Shown here: piece by piece, positions 30,096-38,023 of the stretch
How the letters are laid out: every line of letters begins with the position of its first letter
How positions within the stretch are numbered: position 1 is the first letter of the stretch
Assembly (NCBI RefSeq): GCF_037031225.1
Contig: NZ_JAYEZN010000001.1
Span: 2,604,001-2,668,000, forward strand
Reading direction: 5' to 3'
Length of the DNA: 64,000 bases
Origin: Halorientalis sp. LT38
Lineage (GTDB): Archaea > Halobacteriota > Halobacteria > Halobacteriales > Haloarculaceae
The notes under the pieces: generated by a model
The model's input: only the letters and a program-made list of their open reading frames with translations
What the model was told of the DNA's origin: nothing
Database searches by the model: none
Translations under genes and position numbers: made by a program

Positions 30096-31093
30096 TGATA
30101 GACCTCGAACTCAGTCCGATCTCGCGACGCATCGTCGAAGAACTGGCAACCGTCACGGCCGACGAGGAGGTGCTCGTCATCTCCGACCCCGAGAAGGTCA
30201 GCGTCGGGCGCGCCATCACCAACGCGGCGCGCTCGACGGGCGCGAACGCGACCCTCTCGATCATGCCGCGACTGGACGCCCACGGGAACGAACCGCCGGG
30301 ACCCGTCGCCGCCGCGATGAAGGAAGCCGACGTGGCCTTCACGGCGACGACCCACGCCATCACCCACACCCAGTCCCGGCTGGCGGCGTCGGACGCCGGC
30401 ACGCGCGTCGTCGTCCTCCGTGGGGTCACCGAGGACATGCTGATCGAGGGCGGGATGAACACCGACTACCAGCGCCTCAAGGAAGTCACCGGCGCCACGC
30501 GCGACGTGCTCGACGCCGCCAGCGAGGCCCACGTCACGAGTCCTGCCGGGACCGACATGCACCTCAACCTGGACGGGAGCTCGGCCTTCTCGCTCGACGG
30601 CTACTTCCACGACTACGGCTTCTCGGCGCTGCCCGGCGGGGAGTCGCCGACCTGCCCGCAGAAGAAGTCCGGCACCGACGGCACCGTCGTCATCGACTAC
30701 TCGATGGACAACATCGGCCACCTGGACGACCCGATCGAGCTCACCTTCGAAGCGGGGACGCTCACCGGCATCGCGGGCGGCAGTGAAGCCGACGAGCTCC
30801 GTGAGATCGTCGACGCGGCCGGCGAGAACGCCGGCAACCTCGCCGAGTTCGCTATCGGGACCAATCCCGACGCGCGACTCATCGGTAACCTCGCCGAGGA
30901 CAAGAAGAAAGCCGGGACCGTGCACTTCGCCATCGGCGACGACACGAGTCTGGGCGGCACGCTCGAGAGCGAGATCCACTTCGACGGACTCGTCCTCGAC
31001 CCGACCGTCGAACTCGACGGCACGGTCGTCCTCGACGAGGGGACCCTCGACGTCGAGGGCATCCTGGAACTCGCAGACGAAATCCGGGACTGA
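30095..31093 (+). CDS. NicX/M29-aminopeptidase-like metalloprotein
   Basis: 332 residues. Such proteins are usually annotated as M29 leucyl aminopeptidase, but the closest named relative I recall is NicX, the Fe(II) 2,5-dihydroxypyridine dioxygenase of bacterial nicotinate degradation. Shared segments: AHVTSPAGTDMHLNL, GTVVIDYSMDNIG, GTLTGIAGGSEADELRE and the ligand segment EIHFDGLV (His295, Asp297). Where NicX has a third His (SHIGWG), this protein has Glu251 (AEFAIG), and His277 (VHFAIG) is a further candidate ligand as in M29 peptidases. So dioxygenase and hydrolase activity are both open. It is the last gene of the Liv operon (start overlaps the livF stop), which ties it to use of the imported compound. 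Confidence 0.75.
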   Translation: MIDLELSPISRRIVEELATVTADEEVLVISDPEKVSVGRAITNAARSTGANATLSIMPRLDAHGNEPPGPVAAAMKEADVAFTATTHAITHTQSRLAASDAGTRVVVLRGVTEDMLIEGGMNTDYQRLKEVTGATRDVLDAASEAHVTSPAGTDMHLNLDGSSAFSLDGYFHDYGFSALPGGESPTCPQKKSGTDGTVVIDYSMDNIGHLDDPIELTFEAGTLTGIAGGSEADELREIVDAAGENAGNLAEFAIGTNPDARLIGNLAEDKKKAGTVHFAIGDDTSLGGTLESEIHFDGLVLDPTVELDGTVVLDEGTLDVEGILELADEIRD

Positions 31094-31183
31094 CTCGGAG
31101 ACCGCCAGCCACCGCTCGTCGTTCGTTTTCTGCACCAAATACCGCGAAGTGCGAAGTCAACAGTTCTAGCCGGAGCGCCGCGC

Positions 31184-32317
31184 TTATTCGGCCGCGGACC
31201 GGCCGTGGATCGCTCCGTCCCGTTCCGAGAGGTGCTTCGGGTCCCGGTCGTTCGCGACGGCCAGGAGTTCGGCGACGATGCTGTGTGCGATCCCGTAGGG
31301 CGTGCCGCCGCCCAGGTCGAGGCCGATGGGCGTGTAGATCCGCTCCAGATCGTCGTCGGTCGGCGTCGCGGCGGTCTCGTCGTCGGCCATCGCCGCGACC
31401 AGTTCCTCGAAGCGCTCGCGCGGGCCCATGAGCCCGACGTAGGGGACCGGGACGTCGAGCAGTTCCTCCAGTGCGAGCCGGTCGTCGACGAAGTTGTGGG
31501 TCATGACGACGACGTAGGTGTTCTCGTCGAAGGACTCGACGTCGCGGATCTGCGCCGGCGAGGTCGACCGTACGGCGTCGGCGGCGGGGAACTGGTCCGG
31601 GCCGGTGGTGCCGCGGAAGCCGACGACGTGGACGCGGAAGTCGACGTTCGCGGCCAGTTCGACGACGGGACCCACGTCGTGTCCGGAGCCGACGACGACG
31701 AGTTTCGGGGCGGGTGTGAGCGCGTCGACGAACACCTCGGCCCACCCGTCGTCGGTCTCGACGCGGACGACGCCGCTGCGTTCCCGGTCGAGATGCTCCC
31801 GCACCTCGGGTTCGACGGCGTCGCGGAGCCACGCCGGCGCGTCAGCGTCGTCGGCGAACCCCTCGCCCGGGCGGTAGTCGGTCCGGCTCCAGGTGGGGAC
31901 GTCGCCGTCGAGGACCGTGACGACGCCGACGGGGTCGTTCGCTGCCACGGCGTCGAGGGCCGACCGTTGGTCCGCGGTCAGCGGTTCGAGGAGGACGTCG
32001 ATGATCCCGTTACAGCCGACGCCGAGCCCCCAGACGTCCTCGTCGTCCTCCATCATGTCGTAGGTCTCGACGCGCGGCCGCCCGCTCTCGAGGACGTCGG
32101 CCGCGATGCGGTTGATCTGGTCCTCCAGACACCCCGCGGTGACGCTGCCGACGCCGTCGCCCTCGGGGGTGACGAGCATCTTCGCGCCGGGCCGCCGGTA
32201 GGCGTTCCCCTCGACGCCGATCACGGTCGCGAGGACCGCCGGTTCGCCCGCTTCGAGCAGTTCGCGAGCCCTGGCGTACACCGTTGACTCGGGAACGCTC
32301 CACCTGCTGTCCGTCAT
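31184..32317 (-). CDS. xdhC: XdhC-family molybdenum hydroxylase maturation protein
   Basis: 377 residues from the ATG at 32317. The XdhC/CoxI domain covers about residues 15-95 (VLATVIGVEGNAYRRPGAKML and GSVTAGCLEDQI). A middle hydrophilic region follows, then a Rossmann-like XdhC C-terminal domain (LVVVGSGHDVGPVVELA and VVMTHNFVDDRLALEEL). XdhC binds molybdenum cofactor and helps the sulfuration and insertion needed by xanthine-dehydrogenase-type enzymes. It fits the two hydroxylases in the island. Convergent with the NicX-like gene and divergent from the glutaryl-CoA dehydrogenase gene. Confidence 0.9.
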   Translation of the reverse strand: MTDSRWSVPESTVYARARELLEAGEPAVLATVIGVEGNAYRRPGAKMLVTPEGDGVGSVTAGCLEDQINRIAADVLESGRPRVETYDMMEDDEDVWGLGVGCNGIIDVLLEPLTADQRSALDAVAANDPVGVVTVLDGDVPTWSRTDYRPGEGFADDADAPAWLRDAVEPEVREHLDRERSGVVRVETDDGWAEVFVDALTPAPKLVVVGSGHDVGPVVELAANVDFRVHVVGFRGTTGPDQFPAADAVRSTSPAQIRDVESFDENTYVVVMTHNFVDDRLALEELLDVPVPYVGLMGPRERFEELVAAMADDETAATPTDDDLERIYTPIGLDLGGGTPYGIAHSIVAELLAVANDRDPKHLSERDGAIHGRSAAE

Positions 32318-32430
32318 TACCGAGAAGTCGCACTCCCGAACTGTAAGCGTTTTCCCCACGCCGGCGTCGACGCGCGAGGGGCGACGGATCCCGAAAAACT
32401 GGTGAGAACGCAGCGTGGTATCCACCATCA

Positions 32431-32437
32431 TTATAAC
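32431..32437 (+). promoter_or_regulatory. TATA box of the glutaryl-CoA dehydrogenase gene
   Basis: TTATAAC, about 26 bases before the ATG at 32460; predicts a leaderless mRNA in spite of the GGAGGTGG directly before the start. Confidence 0.5.
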
Positions 32438-32459
32438 CGGTCCAACGCAAGGAGGTGGC

Positions 32460-33623
32460 ATGCTCGACTACTTCGACGTGGAGTCGGACGTGTCCGCAGA
32501 GGAACGGATGATCCGGGACACGGCCTGCGAGTTCGTCGACGAGAACGTACGCCCCGACATCGGCGAGCACTGGATCGAGGGCACCTTCCCCAAAGACCTG
32601 ATCCCCGAGATGGGCGAGATGGGCTTTTACGCCCCGAATCTGGAGGGCTACGGCTCGCCCAACGTCTCGGAGACGGCGTATGGACTCCTGATGCAGGAAC
32701 TGGAAGCCTGCGACTCGGGCCTGCGCTCGATGGCGTCCGTGCAGGGCGCGCTCGTCATGTACCCCATCCACGCCTACGGTTCGGAGGAACAGAAAGAGGA
32801 GTGGCTCCCCAAACTCGGTTCCGGCGAAGCGGTCGGCTGCTTCGGCCTCACAGAGCCCGAACACGGCTCGAACCCCACCGCCATGGAGACCCGTGCCGAG
32901 GAAGCCGACGGCGGCTATCTCCTGAACGGGTCGAAGACGTGGATCACGAACTCACCGATTTCGGACGTGGCGATCGTCTGGGCGCGTGACCGTACCGACC
33001 CCGATACGCCGGTCCGGGGCTTTTTGGTCGAAACTGACCGCGACGGCGTCTCCACGAACAAGATCTCCGAGAAGCTTTCGCTGCGGGCCTCTATCACGGG
33101 CGAGATCGGCCTGAACGACGTCTTCGTGCCCGAGGAGAACCTCCTGCCAGGTGCAGAGGGCATGGGCGGACCCCTCGGATGCCTCACGCAGGCCCGCTAC
33201 GGCATCGCCTGGGGCGCTATCGGCGCCGCGCGGGACTGCTTCGAGACCGCGCGGCAGTACGCCAAAGACCGCGACCAGTTCGGCGGCCCGATCGGCCGGT
33301 TCCAGCTCCAGCAACAGAAACTCGCCGAGATGGCCACCCAGATCACCCTGGCGCAACTCCTGGCACACCGGCTCGCGGACCTGAAAGAGCGCGGCGAGAT
33401 GCGCCCCCAGCACGTCTCGATGGCAAAGCGCAACAACGTCCGCATGGCCCGTGACGAGTCCCGCATCGCCCGCGAGATGCTCGGCGGCAACGGCATCACG
33501 GCGGACTACTCGCCCATGCGTCACATGGCCAATCTGGAGACGGTCTATACCTACGAGGGCACGCACGACATCCACACCCTCATCCTGGGCGAGGACCTCA
33601 CCGGGCTCGCCGCCTACCAGTAA
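32460..33623 (+). CDS. gcdH: glutaryl-CoA dehydrogenase (acyl-CoA dehydrogenase family)
   Basis: 387 residues. It oxidatively decarboxylates glutaryl-CoA to crotonyl-CoA. Beyond the general acyl-CoA dehydrogenase fold it shows the glutaryl-CoA-specific pattern: DSGLRSMASVQGALVM with Arg89 at the position of the gamma-carboxylate-binding Arg of the human enzyme, GCFGLTEPEHGSNP, KLSLRASITGEI, ARYGIAWGAIGAA and TYEGTHDIHTLILG with the catalytic Glu366. Short-chain acyl-CoA dehydrogenases lack several of these. The CoA-transferase gene starts two bases after its stop. It needs an electron-transfer flavoprotein encoded elsewhere. Confidence 0.88.
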   Translation: MLDYFDVESDVSAEERMIRDTACEFVDENVRPDIGEHWIEGTFPKDLIPEMGEMGFYAPNLEGYGSPNVSETAYGLLMQELEACDSGLRSMASVQGALVMYPIHAYGSEEQKEEWLPKLGSGEAVGCFGLTEPEHGSNPTAMETRAEEADGGYLLNGSKTWITNSPISDVAIVWARDRTDPDTPVRGFLVETDRDGVSTNKISEKLSLRASITGEIGLNDVFVPEENLLPGAEGMGGPLGCLTQARYGIAWGAIGAARDCFETARQYAKDRDQFGGPIGRFQLQQQKLAEMATQITLAQLLAHRLADLKERGEMRPQHVSMAKRNNVRMARDESRIAREMLGGNGITADYSPMRHMANLETVYTYEGTHDIHTLILGEDLTGLAAYQ

Positions 33624-33625
33624 CC

Positions 33626-34852
33626 ATGGTGGGAGAAGCCAGAGAGGCCGAGACCGACACGGGGCCGCTCGACGGGCTGACGGTGCTCGACGCCTCGCGG
33701 GTGCTGGTCGGCCCGTTCTGCACGATGCAACTCGGGGACCTCGGTGCGGACGTCGTCAAGGTCGAACGCCCCGACGGGGGCGACCAGACGCGTGGCTGGC
33801 ACCCGCCGACCTACGGCGACAGCGAGGAGAGCGCCTACTACATGAGCGTCAACCGGAACAAGCGCTCGATCACGCTCAACCTCGCCAGCGAGGACGGACG
33901 CGACCTGTTCCGCGAACTCGCCGAGAAGGCCGACGTGGTCGTCGAGAACTTCCGCGTCGGCCAGATGGAGCAGTGGGGCCTGGGCTACGAGGACCTCCGC
34001 GAGGACAACCCCGAACTGATCTACTGCTCGCTGTCGGGCTACGGCGAGTGGGGCCCGGACCGCGACCGCCCGGCCTACGACATCATCATGCAGGCCGAGG
34101 GCGGCATGATGTCGATCACCGGTGCGGAGGACGGGCCGCCCGTCAGAGTCGGGGTGGCCATCGCCGACATCGGTGCGGGGATGTACGCCGCGCAGGCGAT
34201 CCTCGCCGCGCTCCTGGAGCGGGAACTCGGCGACGGACAGGGACAGAAGGTCGACGTGAGCCTGCTGGACGGCCAGGTCGCCTGGATGACCTACATGGCG
34301 TCGAACTACTTCGCGACGGGCGAGTCGCCGGGGCGGATGGGGAGCAAACACCCGACGATCTCCCCCTACCAGGCGTTCCCGACGGCCGACGGCTACGTGG
34401 TCGTGGCGGTGGCCTCGGAGAACATCTGGCCGCGCTTCTGTGAGGCGCTCGACCGTCCCGACCTCGCGGCGGACGAGCGCTTCGAGACGAACGCCGACCG
34501 CGTCGAGAACCGGGACGACCTCGACCCGATCCTCGAGGCCGAGCTCTCGGCGTACGAGACCGCAGAGATCCTGGACCGGTTCGAGGACCACGACGTGCCG
34601 GCTTCGGACGTCAAGGACATGGCGGAAGTGTTCGACAACCCGCAGGTCGATGCCAGGGAGATGCACCGGACCGTCTCGCACCCCACTGCCGGCGAGGTGG
34701 AGATGGCGGGGAGTCCGATGCACTTCTCGCGGACCCCGACGTCGATCAGGCAGTACCCGCCGGAACTGGGCGAGCAGACCGAGGCCATCCTGCGGGAACT
34801 CGGCTACTCGGCGGCGGCGATCGAACGGCTGCGTGAAGCCGACGCGCTGTAA
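33626..34852 (+). CDS. class III (CaiB/BaiF) CoA-transferase, probably succinyl-CoA:glutarate
   Basis: 408 residues, single-domain family III CoA-transferase. Conserved parts are DASRVLVGPFCTMQLGDLGA at the start, VKVERP, NLASEDGRDLF, then PAYDIIMQAEGG with the likely catalytic Asp152, and DIGAGMYAAQAILAAL. It moves CoA between two carboxylic acids. Because it directly follows glutaryl-CoA dehydrogenase, the best guess is glutarate activation from succinyl-CoA (as in human SUGCT). Other acids remain possible, since sequence alone does not fix specificity. Confidence 0.85.
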   Translation: MVGEAREAETDTGPLDGLTVLDASRVLVGPFCTMQLGDLGADVVKVERPDGGDQTRGWHPPTYGDSEESAYYMSVNRNKRSITLNLASEDGRDLFRELAEKADVVVENFRVGQMEQWGLGYEDLREDNPELIYCSLSGYGEWGPDRDRPAYDIIMQAEGGMMSITGAEDGPPVRVGVAIADIGAGMYAAQAILAALLERELGDGQGQKVDVSLLDGQVAWMTYMASNYFATGESPGRMGSKHPTISPYQAFPTADGYVVVAVASENIWPRFCEALDRPDLAADERFETNADRVENRDDLDPILEAELSAYETAEILDRFEDHDVPASDVKDMAEVFDNPQVDAREMHRTVSHPTAGEVEMAGSPMHFSRTPTSIRQYPPELGEQTEAILRELGYSAAAIERLREADAL

Positions 34853-34909
34853 ACCTGTGACCGGTTTCGGACGGTCTACGAATGACTCGCAACCGACATA
34901 ATAGCCAAG

Positions 34910-34922
34910 TTTATAGTTTATA
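34910..34922 (+). promoter_or_regulatory. double TATA-like box before rdfA
   Basis: TTTATAGTTTATA lies 19-31 bases before the ATG at 34941, in an AT-rich patch that marks the boundary between the catabolic island and the cell-shape pair. Confidence 0.5.
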
Positions 34923-34940
34923 CCCGCGTAAAATTCGGCA

Positions 34941-35588
34941 ATGACCCAGACCCAGTGCAAGATCGAAATCGTCGCCGAGCGGTACGGCCTCGACGCCTCA
35001 GAGGGCCGGTACGGCACGGTCGACGAGCGGCTGCTGACTCGCTGGACTGGTGCGGACGGCCGCGACCCCGACGGGTACCGCACCCTCACGGAGTGGTTCA
35101 ACAAGCGGCTGCTCAAGTCCGTCTACGACGAACACGGGCGGGACACGACGGGGACGCGGGTGAGCAGCGACTACCAGGCGCTGACCGGCGACGACGACCT
35201 CCTCCGTGAGGAGGTGATGGACGACCTCCGGGCCGACGGCGTCGATCCCGAGCGGGTGCGAAGCGACATGGTGTCCTGGAGCACGATGCGCGATCACCTC
35301 AACTCCTGTCTCGACGGCGAGAAGGAGGTCGAGGACTCCGAATCTGACTGGGAGCGGCGCAGTCTCGAGGTGGCGAAGAACATCACTCGATCCAAGGTCC
35401 GGGAGGCGCTGTCCTCGCTCGACACGAAGGACGTGCTGCCCGAGGGCGACACCGCCGAGATCGAGATCCAGATCCTCCTCTCCTGCCCGGACTGCCCGAT
35501 CAGGATCCCGGTCGACGACGCGGTCGAGCGCGGGTTCGTCTGCAAGGACCACTTCCCGAAAGCGCCGTCGGTGGAGGTGGAGAGCTGA
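34941..35588 (+). CDS. rdfA: rod-determining factor RdfA
   Basis: 215 residues. It matches the haloarchaeal RdfA family: N-terminal KIEIVAERYGL...RYGTVDERLLTRW region, a helical middle (DHLNSCLDGEKEVEDSESDW) and a C-terminal treble-clef-like part LLSCPDCPIRIPVDDAVERG...CKDHF with two CxxC-type cysteines plus a third Cys. RdfA was described as needed for rod shape in Haloferax. The neighbour is the SMC-related Sph-type gene one base downstream, the same pairing as in other haloarchaea. Regulated by a strong double TATA box. Confidence 0.85.
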   Translation: MTQTQCKIEIVAERYGLDASEGRYGTVDERLLTRWTGADGRDPDGYRTLTEWFNKRLLKSVYDEHGRDTTGTRVSSDYQALTGDDDLLREEVMDDLRADGVDPERVRSDMVSWSTMRDHLNSCLDGEKEVEDSESDWERRSLEVAKNITRSKVREALSSLDTKDVLPEGDTAEIEIQILLSCPDCPIRIPVDDAVERGFVCKDHFPKAPSVEVES

Positions 35589-35589
35589 G

Positions 35590-37377
35590 ATGTCCTGGGA
35601 GCTCGAATTCCAGAACATCGCCGGCATCCGTTCGGGTCGCGCGTCGCTCGAACCCGGAATCAACGCCGTGCGCGGGACCAACTGGCAGGGGAAATCCAGC
35701 TTCGTCACCGCCGTCGAGACGGTGATGGGGACGGAGGCGGTCCTGACCGAGGGCGAGGCGTCCGGCGCGGTCGAACTGCAGGCCGACGGGGAAACCTACC
35801 GGGTCGAACTCGATCGCGACGGGGAGGCGGTCCTTCGGTCGGGTGAGCCGTACCTCGACTCGGAGAAAGAGCGGGTGACCGCGTCACTGTACGCCTTCCT
35901 CGACGACGACAACGACGTCCGCGAGGCCGTCCGGAGAGACGACAACCTCGAGTCCGTGCTCACGCGCCCGCTGGACTTCGAGAACATCGACGAGCAGATC
36001 GCCGAACTCAGCGGGGAGCGAGACCAGGTCGAGACCGAACTCGAACGGGCCGAGGAGGCGGCCGAGCAACTCCCGGACACGCAGGCGACGATCCGACGGC
36101 TGGAGGACGACCTGGAGGAGTTGAACGAACGGCGCGAGGCCATCCGGGAGGGGAGTCCGGACGAGGAGTCGGTCTCCGACCGGCGCGACGAACTGAGCGA
36201 CGCGAAGGCCGAACGCGACTCGGTTCAGCAGCGCATCGAGCGGCTCGAGCAGACCGTCGAGCGGACGGCCGAGAAACTCGACGAGAAGCGCGCGGAACTC
36301 GACGGGCTAGAGATCCCGGAGGAAGACGAGGACCTGGCGAGCCGGATCGCAGAGCGCAAGGAGCGACTCACCAGAGTCGAGCAGGACGCGGAACTGCTGC
36401 AGTCGGTGTTCGCGCCGACGAAGCGACTCATCGACGAGGACCGGATGGACCTGATCACGGACGTCGACCGGGACCTCATCGAGGACACGGTCCGGTGCTG
36501 GACCTGTGGCTCGAAGACGAGCAAGGGGGACGTGGAGGACCACCTCGACGACCTCGGCGAGCGCATCTCGGATCTCCGGTCGGAGGCGAAGGAGTACCGG
36601 AACGACGTCACCGACCTGCAGGAGCGCCAGGAGGAGGTAAAGCGGGCGAAACGCCGCGAGTCCGATCTCGAAGACGAGATCGCGCGCCTCGAGTCGACGC
36701 TCGAAGAGCGCGAGACGAGCCTCGAACAGGCCCGACAGCGCGACGAGGAACTCGAGAGCCGGATCGACGAACTCTCGGCGGTCGTCGAGGCCGAGGACGC
36801 CGAACTGACCGACGTCGAGAGCGAGATCAAGTACACGGAGACGCGCCTCGAAGAGGCGCGGGAGGAACTGGAGACCCTCGAGTCGCGGGCGGACCAGCGC
36901 GACACGCTCGAAGCCGAGCGGGACGAGTTGACCGACGAGATCCACCGACTGCGCGACCGGAAGGCGGCGATCAAACGCCGGACGCGGGAGGCCTTCGACG
37001 ACGCCATCCAGGACATCCTCGCGAAGTTCGACGTCGGCTTCGAGATGGTCCGGCTCACCTCGGAGTTCGAGCTCGTCGTCGCCCGGGACGGCCGCGAGGC
37101 GAGCCTGGACGCGCTGAGCGAGGGCGAACTGGAACTGCTGGGCATCGTCGCCGCGCTGGCGGGGTACGAGGCGTTCGAGGTCACCGAGGACGTCCCCGCC
37201 ATGCTGCTCGACGGGCTCGGCGGGCTGGCCGACCAGAACCTGCAGACGCTCATCCAGTACCTCGAGGATCGCGTCGAATTCCTGGTCTTCACGACCTACC
37301 CGGAGACCACCTCGTTCGAGGCGAACACGATCGATCCCCGGGAGTGGTCGGTCGTCTCGCCGACGACGCCGACCTGA
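35590..37377 (+). CDS. sph: archaea-specific SMC-related protein (Sph type)
   Basis: 595 residues, SMC/Rad50-like. Walker A GTNWQGKSSF (Gly29-Lys35) at the N-terminus, a long coiled coil interrupted by CWTCGS (Cys303 and Cys306), which resembles a zinc hook, a second coiled coil, then the ABC signature LSEGELEL near residue 509 and Walker B VPAMLLDGLGGL. At about 600 residues it is half the size of a canonical SMC. Sph proteins are linked to cell-shape control in haloarchaea and are co-encoded with rdfA. Confidence 0.9.
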   Translation: MSWELEFQNIAGIRSGRASLEPGINAVRGTNWQGKSSFVTAVETVMGTEAVLTEGEASGAVELQADGETYRVELDRDGEAVLRSGEPYLDSEKERVTASLYAFLDDDNDVREAVRRDDNLESVLTRPLDFENIDEQIAELSGERDQVETELERAEEAAEQLPDTQATIRRLEDDLEELNERREAIREGSPDEESVSDRRDELSDAKAERDSVQQRIERLEQTVERTAEKLDEKRAELDGLEIPEEDEDLASRIAERKERLTRVEQDAELLQSVFAPTKRLIDEDRMDLITDVDRDLIEDTVRCWTCGSKTSKGDVEDHLDDLGERISDLRSEAKEYRNDVTDLQERQEEVKRAKRRESDLEDEIARLESTLEERETSLEQARQRDEELESRIDELSAVVEAEDAELTDVESEIKYTETRLEEAREELETLESRADQRDTLEAERDELTDEIHRLRDRKAAIKRRTREAFDDAIQDILAKFDVGFEMVRLTSEFELVVARDGREASLDALSEGELELLGIVAALAGYEAFEVTEDVPAMLLDGLGGLADQNLQTLIQYLEDRVEFLVFTTYPETTSFEANTIDPREWSVVSPTTPT

Positions 37378-37895
37378 ACGGCCCGGCCATCGAGCGACAT
37401 TCTGCGTTCGGTCGACGACGCCCCCGAAACGGCTGCTGAAAGCGCGAGGCCCCCCTTCTCGCGAGCCACTGCTCACTGGTCGGGTCACGAAAGCCGGGGT
37501 GGTCGGTACAGGACGACCATGGTTAACGATGGACGGTCCGAGGGATGACGGAGTCGTCCGGTGGCGTCCGCTGCGACACCCACGGTGTATTCAGTTTCCA
37601 TGCGCTCAGCTAGCGCATACGACCATTTGCCGGCCGACGACATATACGTTGCGCCCACCGCACGTCGTGACGGCGGTCGCCGAAACACGATAGATATACT
37701 GCAAGTGTGGATACATACCTGAAAACCTATGGCTCGGGCGAGGCCGATAGCTGGACGCAGCCAGGGGATCGGCTGATCGACGGCGGACTGGGGAAATATC
37801 GGTCCTTCGAGGGCTTAGACTCGGAACTCGGGTATGCCTGTTCGGCCGACGCACTCTGGCCGCGGGTCGGGAGGAATGGGGATCTCTGAACGGGT

Positions 37896-37920
37896 TTTAG
37901 CGCAGCTAACCAGCGCTAAA
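37896..37920. repeat. 8-bp perfect inverted repeat
   Basis: TTTAGCGC (37896-37903) and GCGCTAAA (37913-37920) with the 9-base spacer AGCTAACCA. Could be a hairpin, operator or integration remnant; the spacer also begins with AGCTAA, so the motif AGC-TAA recurs three times here. Confidence 0.5.
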
Positions 37921-37979
37921 CCGTCGAGTTGGAGAGGGCTGTTATCCCGTACTGATATCGCTCCAGAACCGTAGATATC

Positions 37980-38018
37980 GCTAAACATATAAAAATTATA
38001 TCTATCCAGTAAATTTGA
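37980..38018 (-). terminator. A/T-rich probable terminator of the bacterioruberin operon
   Basis: Read on the minus strand, the stretch downstream of the cruF stop contains AATTTTTATATG and other U-rich runs within 45 bases, which would stop transcription. The same stretch could also hold TATA elements; no gene starts near it, so terminator is preferred. Confidence 0.35.
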
Positions 38019-38023
38019 TACAC

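Larger units (their letters stand above)
37378..38023. other. AT-rich gene-free region with repeats
   Basis: 646 bases between the convergent sph and cruF genes. Small open frames (such as 37707-37889 on the plus strand) have no coding character I would trust. The region holds a perfect 8-bp inverted repeat (37896-37920), a 9-base direct repeat GATATCGCT (37954-37962 and 37974-37982) and a strongly A/T-rich stretch at 37980-38018. G+C content is clearly below that of the neighbouring genes. The last part can terminate the minus-strand carotenoid operon. Confidence 0.5.

Noticed and set aside
37707-37889. 60-codon open frame in the AT-rich region
   Set aside because: Neither composition nor any promoter/RBS signal supports it; listed only as part of the gene-free region.
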